From Climacium dendroides (Eukaryota; Streptophyta; Bryopsida; Hypnales; Climaciaceae): DNA of 64,000 nucleotides. The notes beneath the pieces are model-generated. The model ran no database searches and was not told the DNA's origin. It saw only the letters and a list, made by a program, of their open reading frames with translations. The first letter of the stretch is position 1. Every line of letters starts with the position of its first letter. The DNA is taken from NCBI GenBank assembly GCA_950106755.1, contig OX467083.1:25849029-25913028 (forward strand), read 5' to 3'. This document shows positions 21,140-34,161 of the stretch, one piece after another. The position numbers and the translations under genes are program-made.

Positions 21140-23722
21140 CTACTCTGCTATACCCCCACCTTCGACGTCAATATCACCCATGCCATTATCCTCTTCCTCG
21201 CTGTCAGCATCTCCATCGACTTCCAGGTTGGCGTCTTCAAGTTTTGCGATTGTCTCCGCAAGGAACCGCTCTTCCCTCTCACTCACCTGCAGCGGACAGG
21301 CCATATAGAGTTAAATTCACATACTTCTGGTTTAAAGGAAAAGCTATTTCGCTTGAAGATGTATAGCATTGCATTAAAAAAGTTAAATGCAGACCGCTCT
21401 GGTCACTAAGGGAACAGAGACACACAAACAAGTTCATATGTAGGAACAAAAGGAAAAGTACCGCTCGTGGTGCTTCTTTGACGAGAAGCTTTCCTTTGTG
21501 CTTGTCAATTTCTTTTGAACAAGCTTTTATAGCTGTTTCCAATACGGCAATACCAAGATCCTGTCAAATATAATAAGAAAGCTTAGCTAACAGCCCCGTG
21601 GATGACACAAACGATTATATTATCCCTCATAAAAAAATTTGCTCTTGGACGAGTAACCACCAGGGAAATATAGTGGCCAATTGAGTCAATGACTAATAAT
21701 CAATCATAAAATTTCCAACGAACATCAGCATGCCTAGAAAATGGATGTAACGAAGCTAAATCTTCACTTACAATATACTATAAAAGCTGTTCTCATGAAG
21801 AATAAGTAGTGCTGAAATCAGTAAAATCAAAACAGCAGTAGCAAATATCCATAATCTTTGATTTAGAGGATATAGAAATATTCGTACCTTGTCGAGAGTC
21901 TGAGTAGTGATAACATAAAGTGGAGGAGCCACAAGCTTAATCTTCACAGGGCACTCTTCAGTTCCAGCGGCCTCTGCCTTTCTCATTGCATCCTGAAAAA
22001 CATGATACAAAAAATATAGAAGAAATCAATCGAATGTTAAGAAGTTGAGATGAGTAATAGAGGATGCAGTTCTCTTATTTACAAAGCCCAAAGTTACAAA
22101 GACTTACCGTCTACCAACACACAGGACTAGCAACATCAACATAGTAGAAACCCAGAAACCCAGATATAACTGCAGCAATTGAATCACCTTGATGTGCAAA
22201 ACTCCATCGAACTGAAAGCATTTTAACTCTATATCTGCTCGAATCTTCAGTGGCTGAGGGGTCATTCGCCTCCTGATATTCTTGACAAGTGCATCCTTTA
22301 CAGGTTCAGTCATTGCTGGAATTGTCTTGGTTACCTGCATCATCACAACAATAGCAAACAGCTCTAAGTATATTCCAAAAAGGAATAGAACTGCACATAT
22401 ACCAACAATGGATAGGTTTTTCCACAAATTTATCAGAAACGATTAGACATCAAAGTATAGTTTTCGATTTACCTCTTCATCTCCCTTCATTTCCTTAACT
22501 TCCTTGGTGAGCCCATTCAGCACAGAATCGGGATCAGTAACTATATTCTTGAAGGCCTGACCACAATAACAGCCACAATAAATCAGCCCCCACTTGAAAG
22601 GGAAAATCTGAATAGTAGGATATTTTCAATCCCTAATAAAAAAAAGACAGTTTAAAACCAGAAATATCTACATCTGGGTCACATTGTGAAGAAACAACTG
22701 GCCAAAAAAAAAGTTAAAATAATGAACATTCACCAAATGTCATCACAAACCAAAACTAGTACAAATGATGCGCAGCTATCTCTGCATCCTGCTCAGCTAG
22801 CGATTCTTCAAAAATTCCTGAGATACTAAAATACGCTAAGATCAATGCCAGAGCTCTGTGCTCACCTCAAAAGCATGTCCATACTTCTTGTATAGTGGCC
22901 AGGCAACATGAGTGTAGAGGTCCTGTTGAAAAAAGAGCGAGATCAATAGCCCATCAATGCTCTTTACAGATTCGCTAAAGAGTAGACTCAATAATATTTC
23001 CAATCGCTTTCGTAGCTGACTACAAACAAACACTATTGGCTGCAAAGACTTCGATCTAAACCCTAAGTAAAAATGGCGATTCAAGAAAACAGAGCCAAAT
23101 ACCATTCAAGAAAAACTCGCTTCTACGTTACCTCCAAATCAGCATCCATGGTGTCGGCAACATGTCGCATAATGGAATGCACCAATTTGCTCTTATTGTA
23201 ACGCTCCTCACAACCCGCAACATCCTCCTCTGACACCCTGCGCTTGCTAAGATCTATGTACCCCTTCTCCTTGTCCACTCTGAGAACCATGACAGGCTCT
23301 TGCCGTCCAACCTTAATCAAGCTACTGATACTTCGAATCCGCCGACGTGAAAGTTCCGAGAGCAAAATCATACCCTCGATATTATTGTATTCAAGAAGTG
23401 CCACATACGCCCCCATCTCGGCGATATTTTTCACCTGCGACCCCGAAATTTTTTAATGGATTCTCCACAGCCCAAACTCTCCCAATTCTCCCAATTTCAT
23501 ATTCAACGACTGACAAATTAGGGTTTGCAAGAAACAAAGGTGTAGAACACATTGAATACAAATGGCGAGAATAAGAAGAGCAGACAGAAATGGAAACCAG
23601 AGCAGCTGATCCCGTGAAAATAAATAAGTAAACATCAAACGGGAGCTACTTACCGAGACCATCACGACGTCATCTACCTCCGGGTAGCGCGCCTCATACA
23701 TCCGACAGTCCGTGACCGTCAT
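21140..23722 (-). CDS. eIF2alpha: Translation initiation factor eIF2 alpha subunit
   Basis: Eight exons on the minus strand: 23722-23654, 23434-23132, 22922-22866, 22556-22473, 22334-22188, 21992-21888, 21560-21462 and 21286-21140, together 336 residues. All seven introns are phase 0 with GT/AG ends. The N-terminal S1/OB domain contains ISEL-type [12 protein letters not shown]; the Ser before RRRIRS (residue 52, Ser51 of mature numbering) is the site phosphorylated by GCN2-type kinases. A helical domain follows, then the alpha-beta C-terminal domain, ending in an acidic tail ([10 protein letters not shown]). The protein is part of the eIF2 complex that brings initiator Met-tRNA to the 40S ribosome in the cytosol. 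Length fits plant eIF2alpha and no lesion is seen. Confidence 0.96.
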
Positions 23723-24230
23723 GGTGGCGAGCTGTTCGTTCGCACAGAACTGAAGAAACTGTCTTAGAAATTTGTCTGAGAAATCTAGAGCGCAACAGGA
23801 GAGGAGGACGGTGACCTAAAAAGTTCAAGACCAAACAACGGCTGGGGACGCCGTGAGAAGAAACCCTGATGAGCTTCGAGAAGCTAAGGCCGGAGAAGAA
23901 CGATCGATCGATGACCTCGGGGTCCTAGTGGACGAAAAAAAAAAACTTTTCATCCATTTTCCGGGAGATGGTTGTCGTGAGGAGGCACTTAAGTTCAGGT
24001 AGAAGGTCCATGAATCGCCCACCTAAGAGCTAAAACTGAATTTTGGAGAGGTGAAGTATTTTTCAGTAATTTTTTTCAGTAAGACAAGTGGACTTGTCAT
24101 TTAATCCAAGTCATTTCATATTTTTTTTTAGCTTTGTGAAATTTGTTATGAAATTTTGAAGTTGAAATGGCATAGGGCTCTAAAACTGCCCACCACTTAA
24201 AATGTACTGACTATTCGTACATTGTGGAAA
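23723..24230. other. eIF2alpha 5' flank and promoter region
   Basis: Contains the leader and upstream region of the minus-strand eIF2alpha gene. A GATCGATCGATGA run lies at about 23904-23915. No other gene. Confidence 0.45.
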
Positions 24231-24404
24231 GCTATGAAAAAGCAACATGTACAAAGAGTGTACATTTGAAGAGGTGGACAATTTTAGAGCTATGAAAAAG
24301 CAACACGTACAAAGAGTGTACATTTGAAGAGGTGGATATTTTTAGAGCTATGAAAAAACAACACGTACAAAGAGTGTACATTTGATGAGGTGGACAGTTT
24401 TAGA
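24231..24404. repeat. Tandem repeat, 3 x 58 bp
   Basis: Units start at 24231, 24289 and 24347 with GCTATGAAAAAGCAACA and contain GTACAAAGAGTGTACATTTG, itself a short inverted repeat. Nearly identical copies, non-coding. Confidence 0.9.
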
Positions 24405-27400
24405 ACTTGTCTACTTTTAGAACCTCATACCTTATTCTAAATTAATTGATCCAAGTGTATTCAAAGCATATTTTAGAGAGGGATATGAAATAATACAAAT
24501 ATTTTAAAAATATTTTATGAAAATTTATGAATATTTTAAAAATATTCATTAAATATTTATTTGAAGGTTTGTTTTGGTAAATATTCATCTTTCAAAGTGG
24601 TTCATTTCTTACACTTCATTGAGATATAATTATCCTTATCTTTGTGCTCACATGGTTTTTAAGGGTTTTATAGAATATCCTCAATCTTCAAAGTTGGAGA
24701 ACTTCAATACTAAAGGATGGTGAGGAGTTGAATAATTGAATTTGAAGTTTTGAAAACTATGGACTTTTGAAAATCATATTTTGTGACACACTTAACTAAG
24801 TTTGAAAAGAGGTCATTGGTTTCTACTCCCTATGATCATCCAATCTCCCACTATGACTATTTGATTGACTTTTCTATAGTAAAGGCCATGACCAATTTAC
24901 AAATGACCTTGTAGTGCATTTTAGTCAATCTATATGTGTGAACATAATCACAATTTCAAGAATTTTTAGTGCTGATAACTCAAGTTTAACATTGTAAACC
25001 TATCTTAAACTAATTTTATATTAAAATCAATTTTCTACATTTGTCCATGATTTTTTTAAATTTCAAAATTGTTCATTTAATGCATAGAAATACCAAAAGT
25101 GGTTGAGCCTACCCCAATTCATTTGTCTGCCATAAGAATATATTATAGTGTGGAATATCATAGTATCAACCAAATTACTACCTTATGTGTGGTAGATATA
25201 TTGGTGTACCACAAATTTCATAAAGAAAGGATTTTATGGTGGAATTTTGAGCTATTAACTTTTCATACTATATACATATTTTTTTAAGGTAGTGAAATGT
25301 CACTAATCATTTGGCCCCTTTTTTCGATTCTATTGTAGATCTTATTTGAATTTTTTTATTTAATCTATAATTTTTTGGACTAACAATAAGTCATGATTTG
25401 CGTGCATTCTAATCACATTTGGTTCCCTATATGCGGGTCTATATCAAGGTTTAGGTGCCACGTTTGCATCTCCAAGCCATAGAAACAAATAAAAAATATT
25501 TTACAACCATTGGAGGCCTTATTTTTATGGTTGGAGAGGAAAATCCCGTTCAGCATTAATTTTTTTAACTTCACATACTAGTACAAATGCAATTCCAAAA
25601 TTTTAAAGAACCACATTATTTCTATATTAAAAGTGTTAAAGATAACATATTTATCATTCATAACAAAAATCACATTGAGAAATATTTGACAATGGTGTTA
25701 GACTTTTTTGTTATTCAAAACACATGCCTAATATAACTCTATCATTATCTTCCACACAACATAATTATGTTGATCACAATAGAAATAGTATCTACAACAC
25801 CATAAATTGTAAGCATACAAAGAGAATGGGATAATTTGGAGTAAGGTGTAAATCGCATAACCACTTTTACTAGAAAATGCAAAAATTGCAAGCTTATTAA
25901 AATTCAAACCTCATCTAATTATATTAATTCAATTTTTTTCAAAATTTGTACAACTAAAAAAATGTGTAGTGTCAAGTCTACTTCCATCTCCAAGAATCCG
26001 TTTGTAATTTGAATTTTCTATGAAAAAGTAATGGAAAGAAGTTTAAAAAAGGACATGAAAGAATATTTTCATATTCTCTCTCTCGACTTTGTCTATAACT
26101 TTTGAATGGGTGATTAACCCCTAAAGGACTAAGGTCTTTTTTTCTACTTTTTAAACGCAAATATCTTGCAATCTTACAATCTGTGAGGTCAAAATTACTT
26201 CACATCGTTACAATGCATTACTTGCAACTGCATTGTAATGATGCAAAGTAATGTCCCGTAATGATGCGAAGTAATGCATCGTAATGATGCGATAAACTGT
26301 AATTAACATGCAAACCCATGAAACAACAATAACCACATCATAATTGTTGACAAACCATAGGGTTTAAACTTTGTGATGAGTGATTACAAAATTCAAAATT
26401 AATCAAATAAAAAATAGGGTCAAATTATAATATTTCACCTTAGTAAGGGCAATGATAGAGTCAATTTTCCTAGGTCCATTTTCATGCCTTATATGGTATC
26501 TTATTAGGGTTCAAAAGATAAGCAACATTTTTACTAAATGTTGTACATGAGTCCATTGTGGGCAAAACAAGTCTTTTGTGATGGAAACTCTTTTTATTAT
26601 TAAAATTTATTGCTACATAGCTATAGACAAATGTTAGAAAAGGAGATAACAATTTGACTTGTGTATGAATTTGTGTGAATTTTAATAAAGTGTAGCCCTA
26701 ATAGCTAAAAAGAGGAACTAGATCTTCTAATAAAATTCAAAATGCACCTGTGCTTGTAATGATGCTAACCTAAAATGATTACAAATATTTTGTAAAAGAG
26801 CCATCTTTCATCATATCAAAATTGTCTTCTTTTATATTAGCTATAAACCCTAAAAGGTAGAAGTATTTATTGATTCATTCCTTTGTAGTCACTCAATATT
26901 TTGATTGTAGCCAGAATTGTCAATTCATTATGATGTGATTCAAATTGCAGTTATTCAAGAATGTTTGTATTAGGTTGAATGTAACCAAAAATTGAAAGTT
27001 CCTTCCAAAATTGAATATAGATTGGAAATATGTAACTTCTACAAGATTTTTCTTAAAGTTATTTAAGTTGAATTGTTAAATTCTAATTATTGTTACAAAC
27101 ATTCAAAAAACTTTTAGATATCTTGATAGTATTTTAGGAGCTTCTAGATTCTCCTTTAGTCTTTTGGAAGCTTCTATAGAATTCTAGAGGTTCTCCCAAG
27201 GACTTCAACCCTTAGTACAAATAGGAAGTAAGGTTTTTTCAACATGAGTTTGGGAGCATCCTTTAGTGTTGCTTTGTCTTATATTTTGTATAGTTATCAA
27301 TCTAGTTCGATATACTTTTATGAGAGCCATTTTTGTGTACTATTGTACTTCTTGTTTTGTAGTTCTTGTATTCCTAACAATTATGGTGATTCTTTATGAA

Positions 27401-28685
27401 TTTTGTTCCACCATATTCAATTACTCAAGTCATTTTCATTCATCGCTTTTTAAATTGAAAAATGTTATTTTCTATAGGTATGTCAAATTTACCTATAGCC
27501 ATTGAACTATGAGATACTTATAATGAGAAATTCTAAAAACCTATATCAAACAAATGTAAGACAATGAACACTAACAAGAATCCACAAATGTTTAGATGGA
27601 TGAAAAAAACCAAGACTTTGCATACTTGAGACATATTTGCATCATTTGTTTTTTAAACTATGAATGTTTGGTCCTTTTGGGGTTAGAACAACATGAATGA
27701 GATTCATCAAGTGTTAAAGCCATTAGAAGAGATTTAGAGCTTTTAAAAGGTTGTAAGTTCCCAGGCTATTTGTGAACCTGGGAATTGCGCCACAATATTA
27801 GTTTGATGTGGCCAAGAGACTGCTACATCAAAAATTATTATTTTATAATTATTTTCAAAAACAAAAATAATTTTTAAACAAATTATTAAAATTAAAATTA
27901 AAAATTAAAATTATTTAAATATTATGACTATGGCATTGTTAATTACAACTAGAGGAATAGGATTGAAACGGCCCTCCTAGCCCCCCCAAAATCCTCTAAT
28001 GATTTTAAATATATTGCTTAGGGATCTTGCCTCTCTTTGAAATTCCAATCAAATGAGGGGTGCTACTTGTTTTTTTATGTTTTGAGGCACAACAAATTTG
28101 CCTTCCTTTACAACAAATGTTTCAATTTTGTTGTGAACAATATTTAGTACAATAAAGCATTATTACAACTTTTGCAAGTTGCTCCCTAATGCATTTTAAG
28201 CCAATTCCAAGTTGGCACCTTGCCAAAATATATCATGTGGACAAACATTTGGTCATGCTTATTTTCATTGAATTTTTTTTTAAAGATAGAAAAATTGATT
28301 AGCTTTGTAAGAATACAATTTTTATTTCAATCAATACCTTGAAGCAAAAGTTGTGCCACAATAAGTTCAAAACAGGCAAAGGCAACAACATCCTCCCAAA
28401 AAAATTGAAATAAATTTTTCTAAAATTTATTTTTTATAGATTATATTTTTGTCTATTTGGAAAGGTTTGATTCTTTCTATTTGGATAAGTAATGTGAAAG
28501 TTATGAAGCTTCTTGTTTTACGGGCTATCTTATCAAATTCTTTAAAAAAAAATGTATTGGATTCATCTTTGAACTCCATTTCAACAAATTTAAAAAAAAT
28601 TAGTTGCACATGGTTTAGTTTGCTTTCTTGAACAATCTCACAATTGGAATTAGTGTGTTTTAATTGCATCATAGAGATATCAACA
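24405..28685. other. AT-rich gene-free DNA with repeat fragments
   Basis: No gene found. TTAA followed by CCCCTAAAGGACTAAGG at 26114-26134, then TTAAACGCAAATATCTTGCAATCT, marks another end of the MITE family. At about 26190-26300 a short unit (CGTAATGATGCGAAGTAATG) is repeated. A small hairpin (TTCCCAGG / CCTGGGAA) lies at about 27758-27785. Confidence 0.5.
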
Positions 28686-28765
28686 ATGTAGTTTTTCCTT
28701 CTGTCTTATACTTACTTTAAAGTATGAAAATTAGTATAAGATAGAAGGAAAAAATACATTGTTAA
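28686..28765. repeat. Imperfect hairpin
   Basis: AATGTAGTTTTTCCTTCTGTCTTATACTT at left faces AGTATAAGATAGAAGGAAAAAATACATT at right around a loop of about 19 bp. It abuts the inverted MITE fragment that follows. Confidence 0.75.
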
Positions 28766-29210
28766 TAGTGGAATTAGTGTATTTTGATTCCATCTTAAAA
28801 ATAATAATTATTTAGATTTTCCTTCTATTTTGTACCTACTTCTACTTGACAATTTTCTTAAGAATGAAATTGAAATTGAAAAATTAAAAAAAAATTCCTA
28901 AACTTTCAACTCAATTCCCCACAATAAAGATTTTAACTTCAAAACTTTATAGCATAAACAATTGAAGCTAAAAAGGTTCAAAGCCAAATAATCTAGTCCT
29001 GTAATGTATAAAAAATTTGTTTCTTTACTTTAAACGCAAATATCTTGCAATCTATGTACACAAAATTTTTGAAATTTATTTCACACATTTTCATACTAGT
29101 TAGGTATAAGATCCTTTAATAAAATGTGAAAAAAAAAAAATTTCAATTTTTCTACTCTTTACAATAGAAATGGCAATTTTGGATGTTTTTTGGCAAAAAA
29201 AGGCCTTGGA
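28766..29210 (-). repeat. Inverted fragment of the 6652-7609 MITE
   Basis: Reverse complement of about the first 500 bp of the 6652-7609 element: CAAGGCC, GCCAAAAAACAYCC, GGATCTTATRCC, ACTAGTATGAAAATGTGTG and AGATATTTGC follow in the same order, then the shared AAGATGGAAT. The terminal CCCTAAAGG is not intact here. Confidence 0.75.
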
Positions 29211-29691
29211 AGGCTATATTTGTTATATTGAGATTTCTTGCAGTCTCATCTTTATCTTTGACTCAAAGATGAACCACTTTATCTCTTTATTAATATTTTT
29301 ATAAATAGGTAACAATACCAACTTTTAGAATTTCATTTTAGAATCACTATTTGATTATTATTTATTCTTAGTTTCAATTATTATTTTTGTAAATGAATTT
29401 ATAATATCTAGCAATCTATCTAAAAATTTGTGAAAAATCTCAATATAACAAATATGACCTTTTAGTCGTTTCGGCGTTAAACGCTTATATCTTGTGATAA
29501 CAAATACAATAAAAGCTTTTGACATTCTTGTAGACATTATCGTTATAGTCTAGTCGAAAGTCTAGTGTAAGATCCTACAATTGGATATGAAAAAAAAGAT
29601 ATTCAAATTTTTTGTTGTTTGCATTAGAAATGACAGTTTTGAGTGGTTTTTGATAAAAAAATGGCCCTTTGATACAATGGTACTTTAGTGC
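29211..29691. repeat. Further degenerate MITE-family fragment
   Basis: Contains AACGCTTATATCTTG, AAGATCCTACAATTGGATATG, GAAATGACAGTTTTGAG and CAATGGTACTTTAGTGC followed by TTAA (29692-29695), which match the family end in inverted orientation with several changes. Confidence 0.6.
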
Positions 29692-29856
29692 TTAAGGCAT
29701 GGTTGTCATACTGGACAAATTACTATTCATTTCTTATCCTGTAAGACGAGTTATTATTCATCAAATGTACCTCTCAAGTACATTTGATGAATAGTAACTC
29801 GTCCTATAGGACAAAAAATGAATAGTAACTTGTTTAGTATGACAACCATGACTTAA
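29692..29856. mobile_element. Foldback MITE bounded by TTAA, about 160 bp
   Basis: Two arms of about 75 bp face each other: GGCATGGTTGTCATACTGGA at left and its near-complement ending GTATGACAACCATGAC at right, with GTACATTTGATGAATAGTAA at the centre and a loop of about 7 bases (CTCTCAA). TTAA lies at both outer edges. The element sits exactly at the TTAA end of the preceding MITE fragment, suggesting insertion into that site. Confidence 0.65.
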
Positions 29857-30041
29857 GGGAAGCTTTTGTTTTCATTATTGAATCACGTTGCGTTAGCAAA
29901 TCATATATTTGTGCAAATCTTGTCCACTAGGATAAGATTCCACTCCTATGCATTGAGTATATAAGACAACTACCCCCCAAACTACATAAATATTAAACAA
30001 TTCAATTTCCATTATTACTATATTAAATTCTTTTTGTGGGG

Positions 30042-30170
30042 GGTCTTGTAGTCAAAAGGGGATTTTAGATTCTCTTAGAAAGTATTTTTTGAACACCGCA
30101 TGAATAAACTACAAATTTTCAAAGTGCTGAAAATAGGATTTAGTGGAAGCATATTTTAGACAAGAATCTA
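30042..30170 (+). repeat. Left member of a distant inverted repeat pair
   Basis: Reads GGTCTTGTAGTCAAAAGG ... AATTTTCAAAGTGCTG ... TTTTAGACAAGAATCTA. The same series in reverse complement occurs at 34162-34329, about 4 kb away. The two could be ends of one degraded element. Confidence 0.65.
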
Positions 30171-30574
30171 GGGTGTGTGCGGTTTTAGAAAGCGGTCAAG
30201 AGAGTGGTGTCAACTTATCTGTCCCTGCTAAATCCCAACTCTTGGGTTCTCACAGACGGACTCCAAAGACATCGAGCCATGGCTTGGCAAATCCTAATGT
30301 AAGCAGCTCTCGTCATGCTTGCTTATTAGCATGTCGCAATTTGACCGAGCCTGAAAATGAATTAGGGCGGGTAGTTATCAGGACTGGATGTTGCTTCTGC
30401 AACTCAATGATCGATAGACACGGTCAACTCATCATCAACTTGAAGTTTCAAGTGAGTAACAAAGACAATAATATTAATCCATTCACGGAATACTTAATTC
30501 GTGCCAGCCGAATAGCATCCTGCAGGTTGAATTGAAAAAGTCATTGCATCTTACAAGGTCGGTTTTACTCGGTC
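30171..30574. other. Unrecognised stretch with a 130-codon open frame
   Basis: The plus-strand frame 30143-30535 is open but its product resembles no family I know, begins inside a repeat and has no splice or promoter context. I do not call it a gene. Confidence 0.3.
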
Positions 30575-30664
30575 AGAGGTGCGATCGAGGGGCACCGGGC
30601 ATCGCTGCGATCTAGATCGAGTCGACGTATGTACTGCGCTGCGCGACCTCTTGATCGCACCTCT
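30575..30664. repeat. GC-rich inverted repeat (AGAGGTGCGATC)
   Basis: AGAGGTGCGATCGAGGGG at left faces CCTCTTGATCGCACCTCT at right, 16 of 18 pairs matching, with about 55 bases between. It stands out against the AT-rich surroundings and could be a stem-loop in a transcript. Confidence 0.6.
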
Positions 30665-30719
30665 CGCACCCAGCTAGCAAATTAAGCGATCGAGAATCAG
30701 ACCCCTGATCTGGCTGGAC

Positions 30720-30751
30720 CACGTGCCCTTCCTCATGAAATTTTGCACGTG
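30720..30751. promoter_or_regulatory. Two G-box (CACGTG) motifs 26 bp apart
   Basis: CACGTGCCC occurs at 30720 and GCACGTGCCCACC at 30745. Paired G-boxes are common in stress- or light-regulated plant promoters. No coding gene follows, so an unannotated non-coding transcript or chance are both possible. Confidence 0.35.
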
Positions 30752-31694
30752 CCCACCCGAATTCAATTCACCGAGACCGGGGTTCGATCGATACTAGTAA
30801 TATATGACCCAAGTTAATTTGCGATGTCCGCCTCGATCTACAGTTTGATTTTTCTTTCTCTTAGTTACTAATAATAGTATATGTATGCCATGAAATATGG
30901 TTATATACCGGCATTATCGGCAGCTAGCATTGGATCCAATAATTAGTCGTTAAACATTCCTCAACCTGCAAATCATGACAGAAAAAAGGGCCCTAAAGTG
31001 GTGCATTATCGAATGCCCTCAGCTCGCTAGTTGTATTATTGAGAGAGTTTGGAATTAAGCGGAACAGTACAGTTTTGGAAAGCTAGCTAGCTAGCACGGA
31101 AAGCGTCGCATTAGCCAGAGGAATCATTTCTTGTCGACCGATCACACTGCAAATGTTAGAATACTGCACTACTGTTCAGTACTGGAGCTGCTACTTTGTG
31201 CAGGCATCAGACGGTATGTGACGACCAATTAAGTTAGAATAATCAGCAAGCGGTGTCCGTCCTTGGAGTTGTTGCAATATCTAGCATTCTCCCAACATGT
31301 TCGGCTCTTGTCAGGCTGTGGCACAACATGCACCAATACTGAAGCGGCTTATGCACAAGCAGCACTGACTCAGTCTCGTAATAACTTAGGAAACTCAAGA
31401 ACCGACCTGTACACTGTACAGTACGTCAACCTTCCCAAACGAAAACTTTAACCAATTTCAAACCTCATTTTGTACTCTCGGTCTCACACTGCGGTGACCA
31501 CTCACCCAATTCTGACCTCTCGTAACATTGTACCCTACGTGAAGGTCACATTCGGCATATATAAAATAGGTCAGTTTTGTGAAAAAAGTGCTGCATGAAT
31601 ACATGATATCTTGTGAATGGATCCTGAGAATTTGACTTAGAAATTCAATGGAGTGTCGAATCAGGCCTTCATATACAATATAGTAACTATGCAA
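30752..31694. other. Rest of GC-richer island, no gene
   Basis: Contains a 14-bp GCTAGCTAGCTAGC self-complementary run near 31082. Base composition is more balanced than on either side down to about 31460. No coding frame with recognisable product. Confidence 0.35.
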
Positions 31695-32008
31695 TGGTCC
31701 TCTCCCCATGTTCGGAGAAGGTATTATGCTTTGAGCTTTGAGCATAGATGCTTGGGAGGGATTTATCAAAGATTTTAGTGAGCTAAGGAGATATACACAA
31801 CAATTTTGTTCACTAGAGCTTGGGTCTCCTTTTCAAGATTGCACATACAATATAATTAGGTAACAGTCTTCCTCATGTTGGGAAGATATCGAGGAAGATA
31901 TTATGCTTTGCTAAATACTTGGGAGGGACTTAATATCAAAGATTCCTTGGCTAAGGAGCCATATAAAATAATTTTGTTCACTAGAAGGGGGTCCTTTTCA
32001 AGGTTGCA
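31695..32008. repeat. Imperfect direct duplication
   Basis: Two units, about 31695-31842 and 31872-32008, share ATTATGCTTTG, CTTGGGAGGGA, ATCAAAGATT, GCTAAGGAG, AATTTTGTTCACTAGA and GTCCTTTTCAAG in order. Non-coding; origin unknown. Confidence 0.7.
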
Positions 32009-34161
32009 AAAGGAACCTCTATTTCATTGGTAAACAATGCTATGTTTTATTTAAAGAAGAGAACCTAAACATGGAAGATACCTAAAAATGGTGAGCATTA
32101 GAAAGACAAGTGTAAGGTGGAGTTGGGGGCCATTTGGAGTAATGATTGATGGTTCTATTTATAATATTGTAGAGGCGGCAACCTTATAAAGGGGAGGGGT
32201 TGGGTACACTTTCTTTTGTTTTTACTTTTTCTTTATGACATGTTTTGCTACTACTAGTGGGTCATTGCAAGAAACATTGGTCCTATTTGTTGTCACAATG
32301 AGAGTGACTCTCTTGTCATTCCCTATAACTTTTGAAGCACAAGTCCAATGAACATGAAATTTCTATCGAGCATGTCTAACTTGATGGTAATCATATCCTT
32401 TAATTTTCAGAAATTGAAAAAAAATCATTTCATATTTTAAAATTATTTTTGTTAATTTGTCACACAATGAGATGGTTCTAAGATCATTCTTTTGGGTGAA
32501 ATCTCATTCGACACCATCAACTCTTTCCAAATGGACAAATTTTAATTTTATTAAAAATCAAATTTTCTATTTTTTATAAATTAAAATACAAAAGTACCTA
32601 TTTTCATGAAATTTTGCACTTTTCTAATTCTCCTACTTAGAGAATTTTTCTATATTTTTCCTTCTTAAGGTACCTTCTCCTTAAAAGCATATACATTAAA
32701 CATTATTTTATATTTTTCAAAATTGATTTTTTAATTATAAAGTACTCCCCTAAAAATCAAGAGTACTATATAAAACACTACAAAAATTGCAAAGTGTTTT
32801 TTGCAATGATCCTAGTGTCATTTCTTGATGTGCATCAAAAGGATTTTGGCGTCATTTAGATTATAATTTCCAAGAAGAAAACAATTTGCTTTATTTCAAC
32901 AATAGTAAGGTAAACTACAACATATAGAATGACTATAGCTAGACTCCTATACTTTGCATCTTTGAAAATTTCAAATTTCAAATTCATAGTGATTCTATAA
33001 TTCATGCAACTACTTCCATTATGATTCAATTGAAAGTATCTACATACAAAGATTGTTTGTCAATTATTATTGCAAATTCATTTGTCTACAAAGTTTATTT
33101 GGATATAATTATATGTAGGTGTAGTTACCTTATCATAATTGGTCACAACTAGTTGCATATAAATATGTTAATAATTCATCCAATGAGTGTAAAATGGATT
33201 TAATCCATCTTTATACCTCCAAACCCTCCAAGCATGTCCTAGCCCTTTTATACCTATTTCTTTTTATGAAAATATATATCTAAAATCTATATATTTATAC
33301 TTATATTTTTCTATGAATATATATTTATTTCAATTCCACAAAATTGGTCTTAAAGGAAGATTCAAATATTACTCCAATTGGTTTAAAAAGCTATTTGGAA
33401 AATATTGTCTCAAAGCACTTTGTTTTTCAGCCATAATATGAACATTGGAGTAATTAGGGATTAAATGTCACATTAATTTATACATAGTATGATTGATTGT
33501 TAGAATTCTATGTAATCTATTGCATTCCAAGTGCTTAGACTATGACATTAGAGAAGTTGGATGAAATAATAAATTAGTAGTAGCCTAGTAGATCCTATTT
33601 CAAATGATGATCTTATTTTTGCCATTGTCTCACTTAAATTCATTTAAATACTATGCCTTATAGTACTTTAATAATATAGACTTCCACTAATTTGAGAATT
33701 ATGTAAATTTTGAGAGGATCACTAATATCATAAATGCATACTATTACGATTTTCAATATTTTAGATAAAAATAAATATTATTAATGCAATCTACATTATT
33801 TTCGTACTATCTCAAATAGTACAATTGCCATTTAACTTTCATTCAACTATCATCCACTTTCATCTACATTCATCCAAATTTCATTTAAGTTTATCCAAAT
33901 AATCACACTAATTACACCACATTCATCCAAACCTAGTGTGAGGAGGTCTTGCACTATTCAAACTCTTAATTGCTCTAATTGAACTAACTTGAGCATTGAT
34001 GTTCAATTTTTATAAGAAAACAAGTGCAATTTTACTCTAAAATTTACACCCCAAATACATGGTGTTTGAAATACAATGGGTGCCCAAAATAGGGTCATCA
34101 ACTTTAGATTAAAATAACTACAATACACCTAATTTTGACCCTATTCTAAGACTACCCCTTT
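32009..34161. other. AT-rich gene-free DNA
   Basis: No gene, RNA or complete element could be supported. Confidence 0.45.

Noticed and set aside
30143..30535. 130-codon open frame in the GC-richer island
   Set aside because: Starts inside a dispersed inverted repeat and resembles no family; no splice or promoter support.
31695..32008. Direct duplication considered as paired LTRs
   Set aside because: Units are only about 140 bp, about 30 bp apart, lack TG...CA ends and primer-binding or polypurine sites, and enclose no coding region.
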